Source of the DNA: Mesorhizobium sp. CAU 1732
Lineage (GTDB): Bacteria > Pseudomonadota > Alphaproteobacteria > Rhizobiales > Rhizobiaceae
Assembly: GCF_039888675.1 (NCBI RefSeq)
Contig: NZ_JBDQQR010000004.1
Location: forward strand, 62,001 to 126,000
Length of the DNA: 64,000 nt
Direction: 5' to 3'
A program made the position numbers and the translations under genes. How positions within the stretch are numbered: position 1 is the first letter of the stretch; each line of letters begins with the position of its first letter. The notes below the pieces were generated by a model. That model did no database searches, was not told the origin of the DNA, and saw only the letters and a program-made list of their open reading frames with translations. This document shows, one piece after another, positions 1 through 8,958 of the stretch.

Positions 1-900
1 GTCGATCATGCCGCCAACCTCGACGAGATCATCTGGGAACACGTCGTCGGTGCAGATCGTCAGCGTCTGTGGAACGTGCGGCAGAGACAGCAGCGTCTCT
101 ACCGCCGCGGGCAGGATGTGGTCGTGCGAGCCTCGAAGTTCTACGGTGAACCCAGCCTGGAGCTTTGCAAGCAGGTCTTCGCCGGATTCGATCTCATGAT
201 CGGATTCGATGCCCGCCGCGGCGAATGCCTGAAGATCTGCGCCTGCAAGGTCGCGGGCATGGCCACACACGAGCTTGCCGCTCGCAAGGCCTTCCTCCAC
301 GATACCGGTCATGCGGGCGCTGCGCTCAATGACGCCGCGCATGTCCATGATCTCAGCGACGCCGAAAATTCCCGGCCATGAAAGCATCTCGCGCATCTCG
401 GCTGCATCGAACTCAGCACCGGACCGCTCGATACCCGGCGCGGACGGCACGCTGGACGGCGCCAGGACGAGAATGCGCAGCGGCAGATCGCGGCTGGCTT
501 CGATCGCCCAGCGCACGCCGTCGAGCCCCAGCACGTTGCCGACCTCGTGGGGATCCCAGCAGATCGTCGTCGTGCCTTGCGGAACAACTGTTTCGGCATA
601 GCGGCGGGGTGTGATCATCGAGCTTTCGATGTGCAGGTGCGTATCGATCAAACCGGGCGCGACCACTTTTCCGGTCGCATCGATACGACGCGACGCGTCA
701 GCGCGCGTCCCGCTCTCATGGACGCTGCCGATCAATGGCCCGACCACGCCGACATCCGCACGGCGCAACACGCCAGTCGCCACATCTGCGACATGCCCGC
801 CGGTGATGAGAAGATCGAACGGCTCCTGGCCACGCGCTGCGCGGACCGCGCGATCACGCAGCAGCCTGTTATTGAGGTCCGCGGACGGATGGTGGGTCAT
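1..900 (-). CDS. ade: Adenine deaminase, C-terminus beyond window edge
   Basis: Hydrolyses adenine to hypoxanthine and ammonia (purine salvage or catabolism, cytosol). My reverse translation from the ATG at 900 stays open for 300 codons to the window edge. It shows the family's metal-binding DTHLHIESSM (about residues 86-95), followed by a VxPxGTTT stretch, DPHEVGNVLG and GHARDL. These are the adenine deaminase family marks rather than those of cytosine deaminase or dihydroorotase. It lies 15 bp after the last transporter gene with a GAGGA-type ribosome site in between, so it is the distal gene of the Dpp-type operon. The missing C-terminal part carries the family's second domain. A related amidohydrolase on another purine-like substrate cannot be excluded. 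Confidence 0.85.
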   Translation of the reverse strand, partial: MTHHPSADLNNRLLRDRAVRAARGQEPFDLLITGGHVADVATGVLRRADVGVVGPLIGSVHESGTRADASRRIDATGKVVAPGLIDTHLHIESSMITPRRYAETVVPQGTTTICWDPHEVGNVLGLDGVRWAIEASRDLPLRILVLAPSSVPSAPGIERSGAEFDAAEMREMLSWPGIFGVAEIMDMRGVIERSARMTGIVEEGLASGKLVCGHARDLAGADLQAFAAAGIESDHEIESGEDLLAKLQAGFTVELRGSHDHILPAAVETLLSLPHVPQTLTICTDDVFPDDLVEVGGMID

Positions 901-915
901 TTTTGATAGTCCTCG

Positions 916-1929
916 TCAAACACGGTGGCACGCCACGGCAACGTCATCGCCGATGCGTCGGTACTCAGGTGCTGAGGTGTGGCAGACATCGATCGCTGCT
1001 GGACAGCGCCCCCGGAACCGGCAACCGATCGACGGATCGGGCGACGATGCAGTCTCCCGGATCATCGACGGTTCCGATCGTTCGCGCGCACGGGGGTCGG
1101 CAACCGGCGTCGCGGCGACAAGCGCCTGCGTGTAGGGATGGAGCGGCCGTTTGATAACGGTCGTGGCCGGGCCTTCCTCGACGATGGCGCCGCGGTACAT
1201 GACGAGCACCCGATCTGCCAGGCTGCGCACCACGCCGAGATCATGCGTGATGAACAGATATGCGACGGAAGCCTCGCGCTGGAGGTCGCGCATCAGCGAA
1301 AGAACCTTGGCGCGTACCGAGACGTCCAGCGCAGAAACGGGCTCGTCTGCGACGATCAATGTGGGGTCGGACGCCATGGCTCGCGCCAGGCCCACCCGCT
1401 GACGCTGTCCACCGGACAATTCATGCGGAAGACGATCCTGGAAAAGGGCCGGCGACAAGCCGACCCGGTCGAGTAGCTCGGCTGCACGGGCGCGTGCCGT
1501 GTTGCGCGGCAATCCGCAATTGTACAAAAGCGGCACCTGGATGCTCTGCAGGATCGTTCGGCGAGGATTGAGCGAAGCGCCGGAATCCTGAAACACCGCC
1601 TGGACATCGCGCCGGAACGTCGTCCGTTCGGCACGGGTAAAGTTCACTATATCCCGATCGCGATACCGCACGGCTCCATCATCCGCGTCGAGCAGGCCCA
1701 GCATGATGCGTCCGAGCGTGGATTTTCCGCTGCCGCTCTCGCCGACCAGAGCTACGAATTCACCCCGATTGATCGTCACGTCGACATTGTCGACGGCGCG
1801 GTTCACCACTTTGGGCCTCATCAGTCCCAACCCACTGCCGCTGAATGCCTTGGTGACCGCGCGGAGTTCAGCCAGCGGTGCTGCTGGCGCTTCGATATCG
1901 GGCACGGCATTTTCCTGTGATGCCATCAT
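916..1929 (-). CDS. Dpp/Opp-type ABC transporter ATP-binding protein (F subunit)
   Basis: Second ATPase of a peptide/nickel/opine-class importer. Walker A GESGSGKST lies at residues 64-71, the LSGGQ signature at 171-175, Walker B LIVADEP at 191-197 and the switch histidine near 229. The C-terminus has the oligopeptide-transporter domain with GCRFRGRCPAA. I chose the ATG at 1929 because it makes an ATGA overlap with the stop of the upstream ATPase; a start at 1950 is also open. Like its partner it should power the two permeases to the right. Substrate is not readable from the ATPase, but the neighbouring adenine deaminase makes a purine or purine conjugate worth considering. Confidence 0.9.
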   Translation of the reverse strand: MMASQENAVPDIEAPAAPLAELRAVTKAFSGSGLGLMRPKVVNRAVDNVDVTINRGEFVALVGESGSGKSTLGRIMLGLLDADDGAVRYRDRDIVNFTRAERTTFRRDVQAVFQDSGASLNPRRTILQSIQVPLLYNCGLPRNTARARAAELLDRVGLSPALFQDRLPHELSGGQRQRVGLARAMASDPTLIVADEPVSALDVSVRAKVLSLMRDLQREASVAYLFITHDLGVVRSLADRVLVMYRGAIVEEGPATTVIKRPLHPYTQALVAATPVADPRARERSEPSMIRETASSPDPSIGCRFRGRCPAAIDVCHTSAPEYRRIGDDVAVACHRV

Positions 1930-2936
1930 GCCAGCTCCCAGTTCCGCCATGCATCTCCGGCAGCCACATCGTCAGAAAGCCAGCAGGCGTCGGCGCTGCC
2001 GTTCTCGCGCACCATCAAAGCCGGTTCCCGGACGGTGCAGGGCTCGGCACGCGCGATAGGACAGCGCGGGTTGAAACGGCAACCAGATGGCCAGGCGCGG
2101 GGATTCGGCACTCTGCCGGGGATGGAGAACAGCGGCTCGGACCTGTCCGAAAACGGCAGCGTGCTTTTCATCAGCCCTTGCGTATAGGGATGACGCGGCG
2201 CGTCGAAGATGGAAAAGACATCGGCGCTCTCGACCATGCGTCCCGCATACATGACGTAGACCCTGTCGCAGCTCTCCGCGATCACGCCCAGATCGTGGGT
2301 GATCAAGAGAAGGCTGAGCCCCAGTTCGTCACGCAGTCTGATGAGGAGCCGCAGGATGCCCGCCTGAACCGTGACATCCAGCGCGGTTGTCGGTTCGTCG
2401 GCGATCAGCAGCGAGGGGTTCATGGCCAGGGCGGCCGCGATCAGAACGCGCTGCCGCATCCCACCGGACAGTTCGTGCGGATATTGCCGCGCCACCACTG
2501 CCGGATTCGGCAGCTCGGTCAGTTCCAGAAGCTCCCTGATCCGCGCATCGACGCCTTGCGTCTGGCCGTGAGCACGCAGGGTCTGGCCGATCTGGTGCCC
2601 GACACGCATCAGCGGGTCGAGAAAGCTCGACGGATCCTGGAAAATCATGCCGATCTCACGGCCGCGCAGATCACGGCGGCGATCGGTCGTCATGCTCCGG
2701 ATATCGGTTCCTGCGAAGAGAATCTTCCCCGATGCGATGCGAATGGTGCGCGAGGGAAACAGGTCGAGGATCGAGAACGCGGTCATGGATTTGCCGCACC
2801 CGGATTCTCCGACGACGCCGACGATCTCGCCTCGCCCGACGGTAAAGGAGATGTCGTCGACGACGCGCAGGGGCGCGTCTCTCGAACCGAGTTCGACGCT
2901 TAGGTTTCGGACATCAAGCAACAGGTCGGGCGTCAT
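1926..2936 (-). CDS. Dpp/Opp-type ABC transporter ATP-binding protein (D subunit)
   Basis: First ATPase of the Dpp-type importer, 336 aa, normal for the subfamily. Walker A GESGCGKS is at residues 43-50, LSGGMRQR at 156-163 and Walker B LLIADEP at 176-182. The C-terminal oligopeptide/dipeptide domain carries GCRFNPRCP and further cysteines, typical of this class. The start overlaps the stop of the permease gene by 4 bp (ATGA) and the stop overlaps the next ATPase in the same way, so the set is translationally coupled. Works with the F subunit as a heterodimer on the inner membrane. Confidence 0.92.
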   Translation of the reverse strand: MTPDLLLDVRNLSVELGSRDAPLRVVDDISFTVGRGEIVGVVGESGCGKSMTAFSILDLFPSRTIRIASGKILFAGTDIRSMTTDRRRDLRGREIGMIFQDPSSFLDPLMRVGHQIGQTLRAHGQTQGVDARIRELLELTELPNPAVVARQYPHELSGGMRQRVLIAAALAMNPSLLIADEPTTALDVTVQAGILRLLIRLRDELGLSLLLITHDLGVIAESCDRVYVMYAGRMVESADVFSIFDAPRHPYTQGLMKSTLPFSDRSEPLFSIPGRVPNPRAWPSGCRFNPRCPIARAEPCTVREPALMVRENGSADACWLSDDVAAGDAWRNWELA

Positions 2937-3835
2937 GATCCATCCCTCAGCTTCGGGTTGAGGGCATCGTTCAATCCGTCACTGATCATGTTGAAGGAGA
3001 GGACGACGATAGCTATGGCGAGACCGGGGAAAAGTGACATCCACCACGCAAGGCGCAGATATTCCTGTGCCTGGTTGAGCATGGTTCCCCAGGATGGCAT
3101 GTTCGGATCGCCGATCCCGAAAAAGCTCAGGCCGGCCTCGAGCAGGATCGCGGACGCGATCGCGAGGCCGGTCATCACGATGATCGTGGCGGCGACATTG
3201 GGCAGGATTTCACGGAATATGATTGCTCGCGAGCCCATGCCGGCGACGCGCGCCGCATCCACGAAGGTGGACTCGCGCAACGTCAGCACCGACGAACGCA
3301 CGACGCGCGCTGTCTGCGGCCACGACAGAAAGCCGATGACCAGTACCAGCTTGAACAGGCCGGCACCGAACAGCGCCACGATGATCAGCGCGACGACGAA
3401 GCGCGGCAGGGTCTGGAAAAATTCGGAGACACGCATCAGCACCGCATCGGTCCAGCCACCGAAATAGCCGCTCAGTGCGCCGACGAGGACGCCGATGGTG
3501 AGTGCGCTCAGCGCCGCGAGCACGCCCACCGTCAAAGACACGCGCGCGCCATAGGCGAGCTGCGCCCAGATATCGCGCCCGAGATGATCGGTGCCCAGCC
3601 AGTGTCCGGCTGAAAGCGGCGGCAGCAGAGCGTCGGTGCCGCCGACATTGGGATCGTAGATGCTGATCCATGGCGCAAGGATGGCGACGCCGACCACCAG
3701 AACGATGGTCCAAAATGCGACGAGCGACCGTCTGGACCGGGCGAAACGTCTGACGAAAGCACGCCACGGATCGACCGCGACGACGAGACCCTCGCGATCG
3801 AGGGCGGACGGCGTATCGGGGGCAGGGGCTGTCAT
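2933..3835 (-). CDS. Dpp/Opp-type ABC transporter permease (C subunit)
   Basis: Inner-membrane permease, 300 aa from the ATG at 3835, which gives an ATGA overlap with the preceding permease. The reading frame continues upstream to 3991, but that part is antisense-like low-complexity R/H-rich sequence inside the previous gene. After a cytosolic N-terminus there is a transmembrane segment, the LSAGHWLGTDHLGRDIWAQL motif typical of DppC/OppC, several more helices and the EAA loop (EILPNVAATIIVMTGLAIA). Partner of the B subunit. Substrate unknown. Confidence 0.92.
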   Translation of the reverse strand: MTAPAPDTPSALDREGLVVAVDPWRAFVRRFARSRRSLVAFWTIVLVVGVAILAPWISIYDPNVGGTDALLPPLSAGHWLGTDHLGRDIWAQLAYGARVSLTVGVLAALSALTIGVLVGALSGYFGGWTDAVLMRVSEFFQTLPRFVVALIIVALFGAGLFKLVLVIGFLSWPQTARVVRSSVLTLRESTFVDAARVAGMGSRAIIFREILPNVAATIIVMTGLAIASAILLEAGLSFFGIGDPNMPSWGTMLNQAQEYLRLAWWMSLFPGLAIAIVVLSFNMISDGLNDALNPKLRDGS

Positions 3836-4812
3836 CGATACTGGATCCTGGGATCTATCAACCTGTAGACGATGTCGGTGACGAAGTTGGCCACGATCAC
3901 GGTGCAGGAGATCAGCAGCAGGATGCCGATCATCACCGGATAGTCGCGCGCCGCTATGGACGTGTAGAGGAGGCGGCCGATTCCGGGCCATCCGAAGACC
4001 GTCTCGATGAGTGCCGCGCCAGCCAGCACGAAGCCCAGATTGTAGCCGATCACCGTGACGACAGGCGCGGCTGCGTTGCGCAGTGCGTGGACGTACAGAA
4101 CTGTCCGTTCGCGCGCCCCACGCGCCCGCGCCGCCAGAATGTAGTCGGAACTTATGACTTCGATCAGGCTCGTGCGCGTCATCCTGGAAATCAGGGCGAT
4201 GTAGCGGAACGACAGGGCAAACGCCGGGAGGGTCAGATAGTGCGCCTGGCTCAACAAGCCTGCGAGCCCCTCGGTCGGCGCCCGGAGCGAACCTGCGCCT
4301 TGCGACGGAAACCAGCCGAGCCCGACCGCAAAGACGAGGATGAGGAATTGCCCAAGCCAGAATTCGGGGATCGAATCGCCGGCGACGACGAAGCCCTGGA
4401 TCGCGCCATCCGTCCTGTTGCCGTGATTGCGCGCCGCGATGGCGCCGAGCACGACGCCCACCACGCTGGCAAGCACCAGGGCCGTAAGGGTAAGCTTCAG
4501 GGTGGCGCCGAGCCGGTCGAGCACCAGATCCAGAACCGGCTGACGGTTGGTGAACGAAAAGCCGAGATTTCCCTGCAGCACTTGACCGACATAGATGACT
4601 AGTCGCTCCAGGAACGGTCGGTCGAGACCGAATTCGCGGCGAATTTCCTCGATATATTCAGGCGGCGCGGGATAGTCCCCGATCAGCACATTGATCGGAT
4701 CGCCGGGCGCGAATTGAATGAGTGTGAAGTTGAACACCACGACCAGCAACAGGAGCGGGATCGCGAGGAAGACCCGCCTGATTGTGAAAGCAGCAAAGGA
4801 AGCGGACTTCAT
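3832..4812 (-). CDS. Dpp/Opp-type ABC transporter permease (B subunit)
   Basis: Inner-membrane permease of 326 aa with the usual DppB layout: an N-terminal membrane helix (residues about 12-33), the periplasmic APGDP region, and a five-helix core containing the EAA-type loop (ALRNAAAPVVTVIGYNLG). It follows the binding-protein gene by about 90 bp and overlaps the C permease by 4 bp. Family assignment is secure; substrate is not. Confidence 0.92.
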   Translation of the reverse strand: MKSASFAAFTIRRVFLAIPLLLLVVVFNFTLIQFAPGDPINVLIGDYPAPPEYIEEIRREFGLDRPFLERLVIYVGQVLQGNLGFSFTNRQPVLDLVLDRLGATLKLTLTALVLASVVGVVLGAIAARNHGNRTDGAIQGFVVAGDSIPEFWLGQFLILVFAVGLGWFPSQGAGSLRAPTEGLAGLLSQAHYLTLPAFALSFRYIALISRMTRTSLIEVISSDYILAARARGARERTVLYVHALRNAAAPVVTVIGYNLGFVLAGAALIETVFGWPGIGRLLYTSIAARDYPVMIGILLLISCTVIVANFVTDIVYRLIDPRIQYR

Positions 4813-4901
4813 GGCCTGCAGCCGTCATGAGCGTTCAAGCGTGGCCTCCCCAATTCCGCTGTCGCATGCATGTTGCTGCTTCTTGGACGACCACTCCACG
4901 A

Positions 4902-6473
4902 TCACTGTTTTACCCACACGTCGCCCCAGCGGGCCCGCGCGTCGATGGAGGTGAAGAGCCCCTGCAGCGATGGAGCGGCGAGATCGGCGCCTTGCCCTTC
5001 GAAAAGATTCAGGGACGGCAATTCCTGATCGAGGATGAGCTGTACGTCGCGATAGATTTCGCCGCGCTTTTCGCGGTCGAGTTCGGCGGTCGCTTCGTTG
5101 AGCAGTTCATCGACCTTGGGATTGGAGTAACCCGATCCGTTCGTGTTGATCGCGTTCTCGGTGTTGGTGAGATAGAGCCGATGGTAACCGATGGCCGGGT
5201 CGCCGCTGGAAAAATACGACAGGATCGCCATGTCGAAGTCACGCCGCTCATAAATACGCTGGACCAGAACTGTATTCTCGACAGGTTCCAGAATCGGCTG
5301 GAGCCCGACCGCCACCAATCCCTCGCGAATGAGCTGCGCCGTGGTTACGAGTTGCGGACGCGTTGCTTCGTAAAGCACGCGGACCTCGGTGCCGGGCTCG
5401 ATTCCCGCCTCGGCCAGCAACTCCTTCGCCTTTTCAGGATCGAGGGGATAGAGCGTCGAATAGTTGACCTCTTCATTGAGCATCCAGCGGAAGCCATCGC
5501 TGAAAGCGCCGATCCCCGGCCGCCCGAAGCGGTTCATCACCTGCATTGCCATGCGTGAACGGTCGAGAGCGAAGGCCATGGCCTGGCGGGCTTCCTGCTT
5601 GTCGAACACGGGGCCGTTGAGGTTCATCATCGCGAGGTAGAAGGCCGGCAGGCTGCCGCCTTCGCGCACGGTGAATTGCCCGCTGTCCATCAGGCGCGGC
5701 AGGTCAGTCTTGGGAAGATAGTAGTCGGCTGCGAAATCGACCTCACCGGTCTCCATCGCGGCAACGCGCCCGGCAGGCTGGGGAATGATTTGATAGATGA
5801 TGCGATCGAGATAGGGTTTCGGCGCATCCCAATAGTCGGGATTTCGGTCGAGCGTGATGCTCAGGCCGCGTTCCCACCCGGAAAACACGAATGGTCCCGT
5901 GCCGATAGGCCGGTCGTTGGCCGGGTTCGTCCTGATATCGGTGCCGGCATAGATGTGCTCGGGGATGATGGGCGCATCCATCACTGACAACTGCGTCAGG
6001 AATGGCGCATAAGGCTGTTTCAGCTTGAATATGACGGTGTTGTCGTCGGGAGCCTCGACTTGCAATTCCACACGGCGGATCATGTTCGCGGCACGCGGGT
6101 GGTATTGCGACAAAGCCTCGTCGAAGGTGAATTTGACGTCGGCGCTGGTCAGGTTCTCACCGTCATGCCACTTGACGCCGTCGCGCAGTGTAAACGTATA
6201 GGTTTGTCCGTCGCCGGAAATCGTCCACTCGGACGCGAGAGCCGGCTGAGGCATGGATTCACCGTCGAGCCAGACTAGACCTTCGTAGATCTTGGCCTTC
6301 ACGTCTTCCGCTCCGTAACGTCCGCCTTCGGCGCCACTCAGCGAATCCGGGTCTGCGTCGAGGGCCATGATGACAGTGCCGCCGGGCGTGGGTTCCGCCG
6401 ATTGCGCGCCAGCGTGGATGCAAGTCGCGGAAAGGACGGAGAGTGCCAGGAGGCTGCGGACCGATTTGAACAT
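4902..6473 (-). CDS. Dpp/Opp-type periplasmic substrate-binding protein
   Basis: Family 5 extracellular solute-binding protein, 523 aa from the ATG at 6473. This start places a signal peptide (MFKSVRSLLALSVLSATC..., cleavage near AGA-QSA) at the N-terminus; the open frame to 6545 would bury it. Mature protein shows the SBP_bac_5 features: GGTVIMALDADPDSLSG, YEGLVWLDG, LASEWTISGDGQTYTFTLRDGVKWHDG and YSNPKVDELL. It captures the substrate in the periplasm and is the first gene of the dppABCDF-ade unit. A perfect 14-bp palindrome lies 112 bp upstream, probably the GntR operator. Confidence 0.9.
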   Translation of the reverse strand: MFKSVRSLLALSVLSATCIHAGAQSAEPTPGGTVIMALDADPDSLSGAEGGRYGAEDVKAKIYEGLVWLDGESMPQPALASEWTISGDGQTYTFTLRDGVKWHDGENLTSADVKFTFDEALSQYHPRAANMIRRVELQVEAPDDNTVIFKLKQPYAPFLTQLSVMDAPIIPEHIYAGTDIRTNPANDRPIGTGPFVFSGWERGLSITLDRNPDYWDAPKPYLDRIIYQIIPQPAGRVAAMETGEVDFAADYYLPKTDLPRLMDSGQFTVREGGSLPAFYLAMMNLNGPVFDKQEARQAMAFALDRSRMAMQVMNRFGRPGIGAFSDGFRWMLNEEVNYSTLYPLDPEKAKELLAEAGIEPGTEVRVLYEATRPQLVTTAQLIREGLVAVGLQPILEPVENTVLVQRIYERRDFDMAILSYFSSGDPAIGYHRLYLTNTENAINTNGSGYSNPKVDELLNEATAELDREKRGEIYRDVQLILDQELPSLNLFEGQGADLAAPSLQGLFTSIDARARWGDVWVKQ

Positions 6474-6584
6474 GGTAATTCTGTTCCCATTTTTGCCGGC
6501 GACAGCGCCGGAAACCGACATCAGGCGAAAGATGCCCAACCGCATCGCAGGTGGTCGCTTGCGCGCTGTTCCCTTTTCTTTTTA

Positions 6585-6598
6585 TTTGGTATACCAAA
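6585..6598. promoter_or_regulatory. GntR/FCD operator-like palindrome O1
   Basis: TTTGGTATACCAAA, a perfect 14-bp palindrome, in the divergent region between the solute-binding protein gene (minus) and the GntR gene (plus). The TGGTATACCA core is of the type bound by FCD-subfamily GntR regulators. Very similar sites sit before the other two operons of the island (15402 and 21766). Regulation is inferred from motif and position. Confidence 0.75.
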
Positions 6599-6738
6599 CA
6601 CCAACCGAGAAGTAGGGTCAAGCGACTGAATGTAAAATCGTTCGGCCAAGCGCCAAAGACAGTCCTGCGCCGTAGTCTTCTGGGCTCATGGAGCGGTTGC
6701 AGCGCGCAACCATGACGGGCAAGATACATTCGGGCGTC

Positions 6739-6745
6739 TGGTATA
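6739..6745. promoter_or_regulatory. GntR operator half-site before the regulator gene
   Basis: TGGTATA, one half of the O1 palindrome, about 50 bp before the chosen gntR start. It could mediate weak autoregulation. A 7-bp match alone is weak evidence. Confidence 0.3.
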
Positions 6746-6793
6746 TTGTGTCCCTCTCGGTTATGGCTAAGCCTCAAATATGGAAATGCACAA

Positions 6794-7471
6794 ATGACAG
6801 GCATCGATCACAACGCGATCGACATGACGATCCCCACTCAGACGATCAACCAGAGAGCATATGATCGTCTCTGCGGCCTTATTCTTTCCGGCCATCTCGG
6901 CTTCGGCGAGCGCCTCGACGAGCGCGTGCTCGCCGAACGCATGAAGATCAGCCGAACGCCAATCCGCGAGGCGATAGGCCGCCTCGCCACCGAAGGGATT
7001 GTTGAACGGCGGCCCTATCAGGGGAACTTCGTCCGCACCTTCACTTCCGAGCAGATCAAGGATCTGTATGAGGTTAGGATCGAATTGGAGAGCCTCGCTG
7101 TCCATCTTGCGGTGGCCCGTGCGACGCCTGCCGACGTTGACGAACTCGCTGATACGATCCGGCGGTGTCACGCCGCTTTCGACGCCGACGACCGGATCGC
7201 GTTCGAAAAGCTCGATCAGGAGTTTCACGAATCCATCGCCCGGTTTTCACGCAACGAGACGCTGATCGATTGTCTTGAGAATTTGCGTCTCCAGGTTCAG
7301 TTGGCCCGCCACTACGCCAATGATGCGCCCGACCTGCCGCAACGCACGATCGGCGAGCGCAACGCGGTTCTCCAGGCTTTCAGGGACAAGGATGGGGAGG
7401 CGGGGGCACGTCATATGCGCGAGCATATCGAGCATGCTCGCGCCGCGGTATCGACGCAGTTGCCGGAGTAA
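6794..7471 (+). CDS. GntR-family (FCD subfamily) transcriptional regulator
   Basis: A ligand-responsive DNA-binding regulator of 225 aa. The N-terminal winged helix (residues about 18-80) includes the recognition stretch ERMKISRTPIREAIGRLATEG. The rest is an all-helical FCD ligand domain with putative metal residues D141, H145 and H211. The position where a third histidine is usual reads ERN, so the metal site may be incomplete. Start ATG 6794 was preferred over 6746 because the extra residues are not typical; 6824 is also possible. It is the only plus-strand gene in the first 22 kb and sits between two operons carrying TTGGTATACCAA-like sites, so it probably controls all three. Confidence 0.88.
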   Translation: MTGIDHNAIDMTIPTQTINQRAYDRLCGLILSGHLGFGERLDERVLAERMKISRTPIREAIGRLATEGIVERRPYQGNFVRTFTSEQIKDLYEVRIELESLAVHLAVARATPADVDELADTIRRCHAAFDADDRIAFEKLDQEFHESIARFSRNETLIDCLENLRLQVQLARHYANDAPDLPQRTIGERNAVLQAFRDKDGEAGARHMREHIEHARAAVSTQLPE

Positions 7472-7473
7472 AA

Positions 7474-7502
7474 AAGGCGCCGTCCTCGGGGAACGGCGCC
7501 TT
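7474..7502 (-). terminator. Rho-independent terminator, best oriented for the minus-strand operon
   Basis: Perfect 10-bp stem AAGGCGCCGT/ACGGCGCCTT with a 9-nt loop between the converging gntR and cupin genes. Read on the minus strand the stem is followed by a run of T, so it should end the ECF/cupin operon; on the plus strand the tail is weaker. Confidence 0.8.
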
Positions 7503-7516
7503 GATCGTGTCGGATA

Positions 7517-7900
7517 TCAGGCGACTTCGCCCCCGGTTTCCATCGACACCGTGTCGCGATAGGCGCTTGAAAAGCAGATTCCCAGTTCCGCCACTTCGTC
7601 TCCGATATTTCGTGCGTTGTGGACGATACCGGGGGGGACGGTTATGGAGTCACCCTGCTGCATCTCGATCTCTTCGTTCTCCCAGGTATGGACGATGCGG
7701 CCGCGCACGACGGTGAGGACTTCCTCGCAATTGGGATGATAGTGACGGCCATTGGCCTTGCCAGGGTCGATGTAGCAAATCCCGACGGTGAGATTTTCCG
7801 AGTTCTTCCGATCCGCCGAAACCTGCCAGACCAGTTTCCCCCACGACGTGATATCCACATCGTGGTTCGACCACCGGCTTACCTTGTCTTCAATGCTCAT
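7517..7900 (-). CDS. Single-domain cupin protein
   Basis: A 127-aa cupin. Motif 1 (G-R-H53-Y-H55-P-N-C-E59-E60) and motif 2 (PPGIVH94N) supply the usual three histidines and glutamate for one metal ion. Small cupins of this sort act as isomerases, lyases or oxygenases on sugar or keto acids, or as sensors; the sequence does not say which. It is the last gene of the ECF-transporter operon, 2 bp after the oxidoreductase gene, and is followed directly by a terminator. The open frame continues far upstream to 8725, but that part is antisense overlap with the oxidoreductase. Confidence 0.85.
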   Translation of the reverse strand: MSIEDKVSRWSNHDVDITSWGKLVWQVSADRKNSENLTVGICYIDPGKANGRHYHPNCEEVLTVVRGRIVHTWENEEIEMQQGDSITVPPGIVHNARNIGDEVAELGICFSSAYRDTVSMETGGEVA

Positions 7901-7902
7901 TG

Positions 7903-8958
7903 TCAGATGTCCTGTTTGATAGAGACGCTGTCGCCCGCGGACAGAAGCGCGGCTTCGTACACACGGGTGAGTTTCAGCGCGAAGGCGAGTGAGCCGATCG
8001 TGGCGGGGCGCCCATCGAGGATCGAGTCGCAGAAATGCTGCAACTCGCCATGAAGACCCTGCGTGAAGACGGCTTTGTTTTCGAGGGTGTTCAGCCCGTC
8101 CTGCGCTTCCCAGACGATCGCACCGCCGGTCAGGCCGGGAGGCGCGAAGGAGGTCCCCGTCGCATATTTGAAATCGATGCCACGCTGGTAGCTGATGCGG
8201 CGCGAGTTCTCGATTTCGATCGATTGGGAATTGGCATAGATCGTGTAGCGCTCGAAGGGCTGAAACATGGGAGCGCCCTGGGCAAGATGCAGGTTGCTGA
8301 CGGCGCCGCTCGTATGTTCGATGATCAGCGCTCCGCCCCCATGGCGACCACGGTGTGTGGTAACGCTCGCCACGTCGCCTCCGAGTTCCAGAAAGACCGC
8401 AAGCGGATGGCAGCCATTCGCAAGCCAGTTCGTCGCTTCGCGGTCGTCGAGAACCTTGCGTCCGTTCTCCGGAATGGACATCGGATACATGCCGACGATG
8501 CTGCGTAGCGGTCCGACGTCGTCCATGGCCAGCAATTCGACAGCCTTGCGCACCGCGGGCATGAAGGCTTTCTTGTATCCCACAACACAGACCCGATCGC
8601 CTTGGGCTGCGATCATCGTCTCGACCTCTTCCGCGACCATGGCGGCAGGCTTCTCCATCCAGACGTGCAGGCCCGCCTTGAAGGCGTCCACAGTCAAGGA
8701 TGGATGCATCTGCGGGGAAACGCACAGGATGACGGCCTCGATATCCGCCTTCTCATACATCTCCTGAGCCGACGTGTAGCTCGACGTCGCGCCGTACTGC
8801 TTTGCGGTCTGCGCAGCGCGATCCGCATCGATGTCGGCGACAGCGACGAGTTCCAGAGGCAGATAGGTGAGGGTAGGGAAAATGTTGCGGTAGCTGTGCG
8901 AACCCGCGCCGACGATGCCGACACGGATGCGGCGCTGGGCATCTCTCTGATAGTCCAT
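7903..8958 (-). CDS. Gfo/Idh/MocA-family NAD(P)-dependent oxidoreductase
   Basis: A 351-aa dehydrogenase of the glucose-fructose oxidoreductase/inositol dehydrogenase family. The Rossmann motif GIVGAGSHS is at residues 14-22, the acidic residue D42 follows the second strand, and the conserved EKPAA lies at 102-106. These enzymes oxidise a hydroxyl group on sugars or cyclitols to a keto group. It starts one base inside the stop of the isomerase gene (TAATG), so the two are coupled. The pairing of this family with a xylose-isomerase-like TIM barrel suggests a 3-keto-sugar type step (inference). Substrate unknown. Confidence 0.88.
   Translation of the reverse strand: MDYQRDAQRRIRVGIVGAGSHSYRNIFPTLTYLPLELVAVADIDADRAAQTAKQYGATSSYTSAQEMYEKADIEAVILCVSPQMHPSLTVDAFKAGLHVWMEKPAAMVAEEVETMIAAQGDRVCVVGYKKAFMPAVRKAVELLAMDDVGPLRSIVGMYPMSIPENGRKVLDDREATNWLANGCHPLAVFLELGGDVASVTTHRGRHGGGALIIEHTSGAVSNLHLAQGAPMFQPFERYTIYANSQSIEIENSRRISYQRGIDFKYATGTSFAPPGLTGGAIVWEAQDGLNTLENKAVFTQGLHGELQHFCDSILDGRPATIGSLAFALKLTRVYEAALLSAGDSVSIKQDI

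Noticed and set aside
1878..2903. 341-codon plus-strand open frame opposite the Dpp-type ATPase
   Set aside because: Antisense of an ATPase with intact Walker A, signature and Walker B motifs.
6259..6804. 181-codon minus-strand frame over the gntR/dpp divergent region
   Set aside because: It runs through the operator palindrome and the signal-peptide region of the binding protein in another frame; composition is arginine-rich and unlike a protein.
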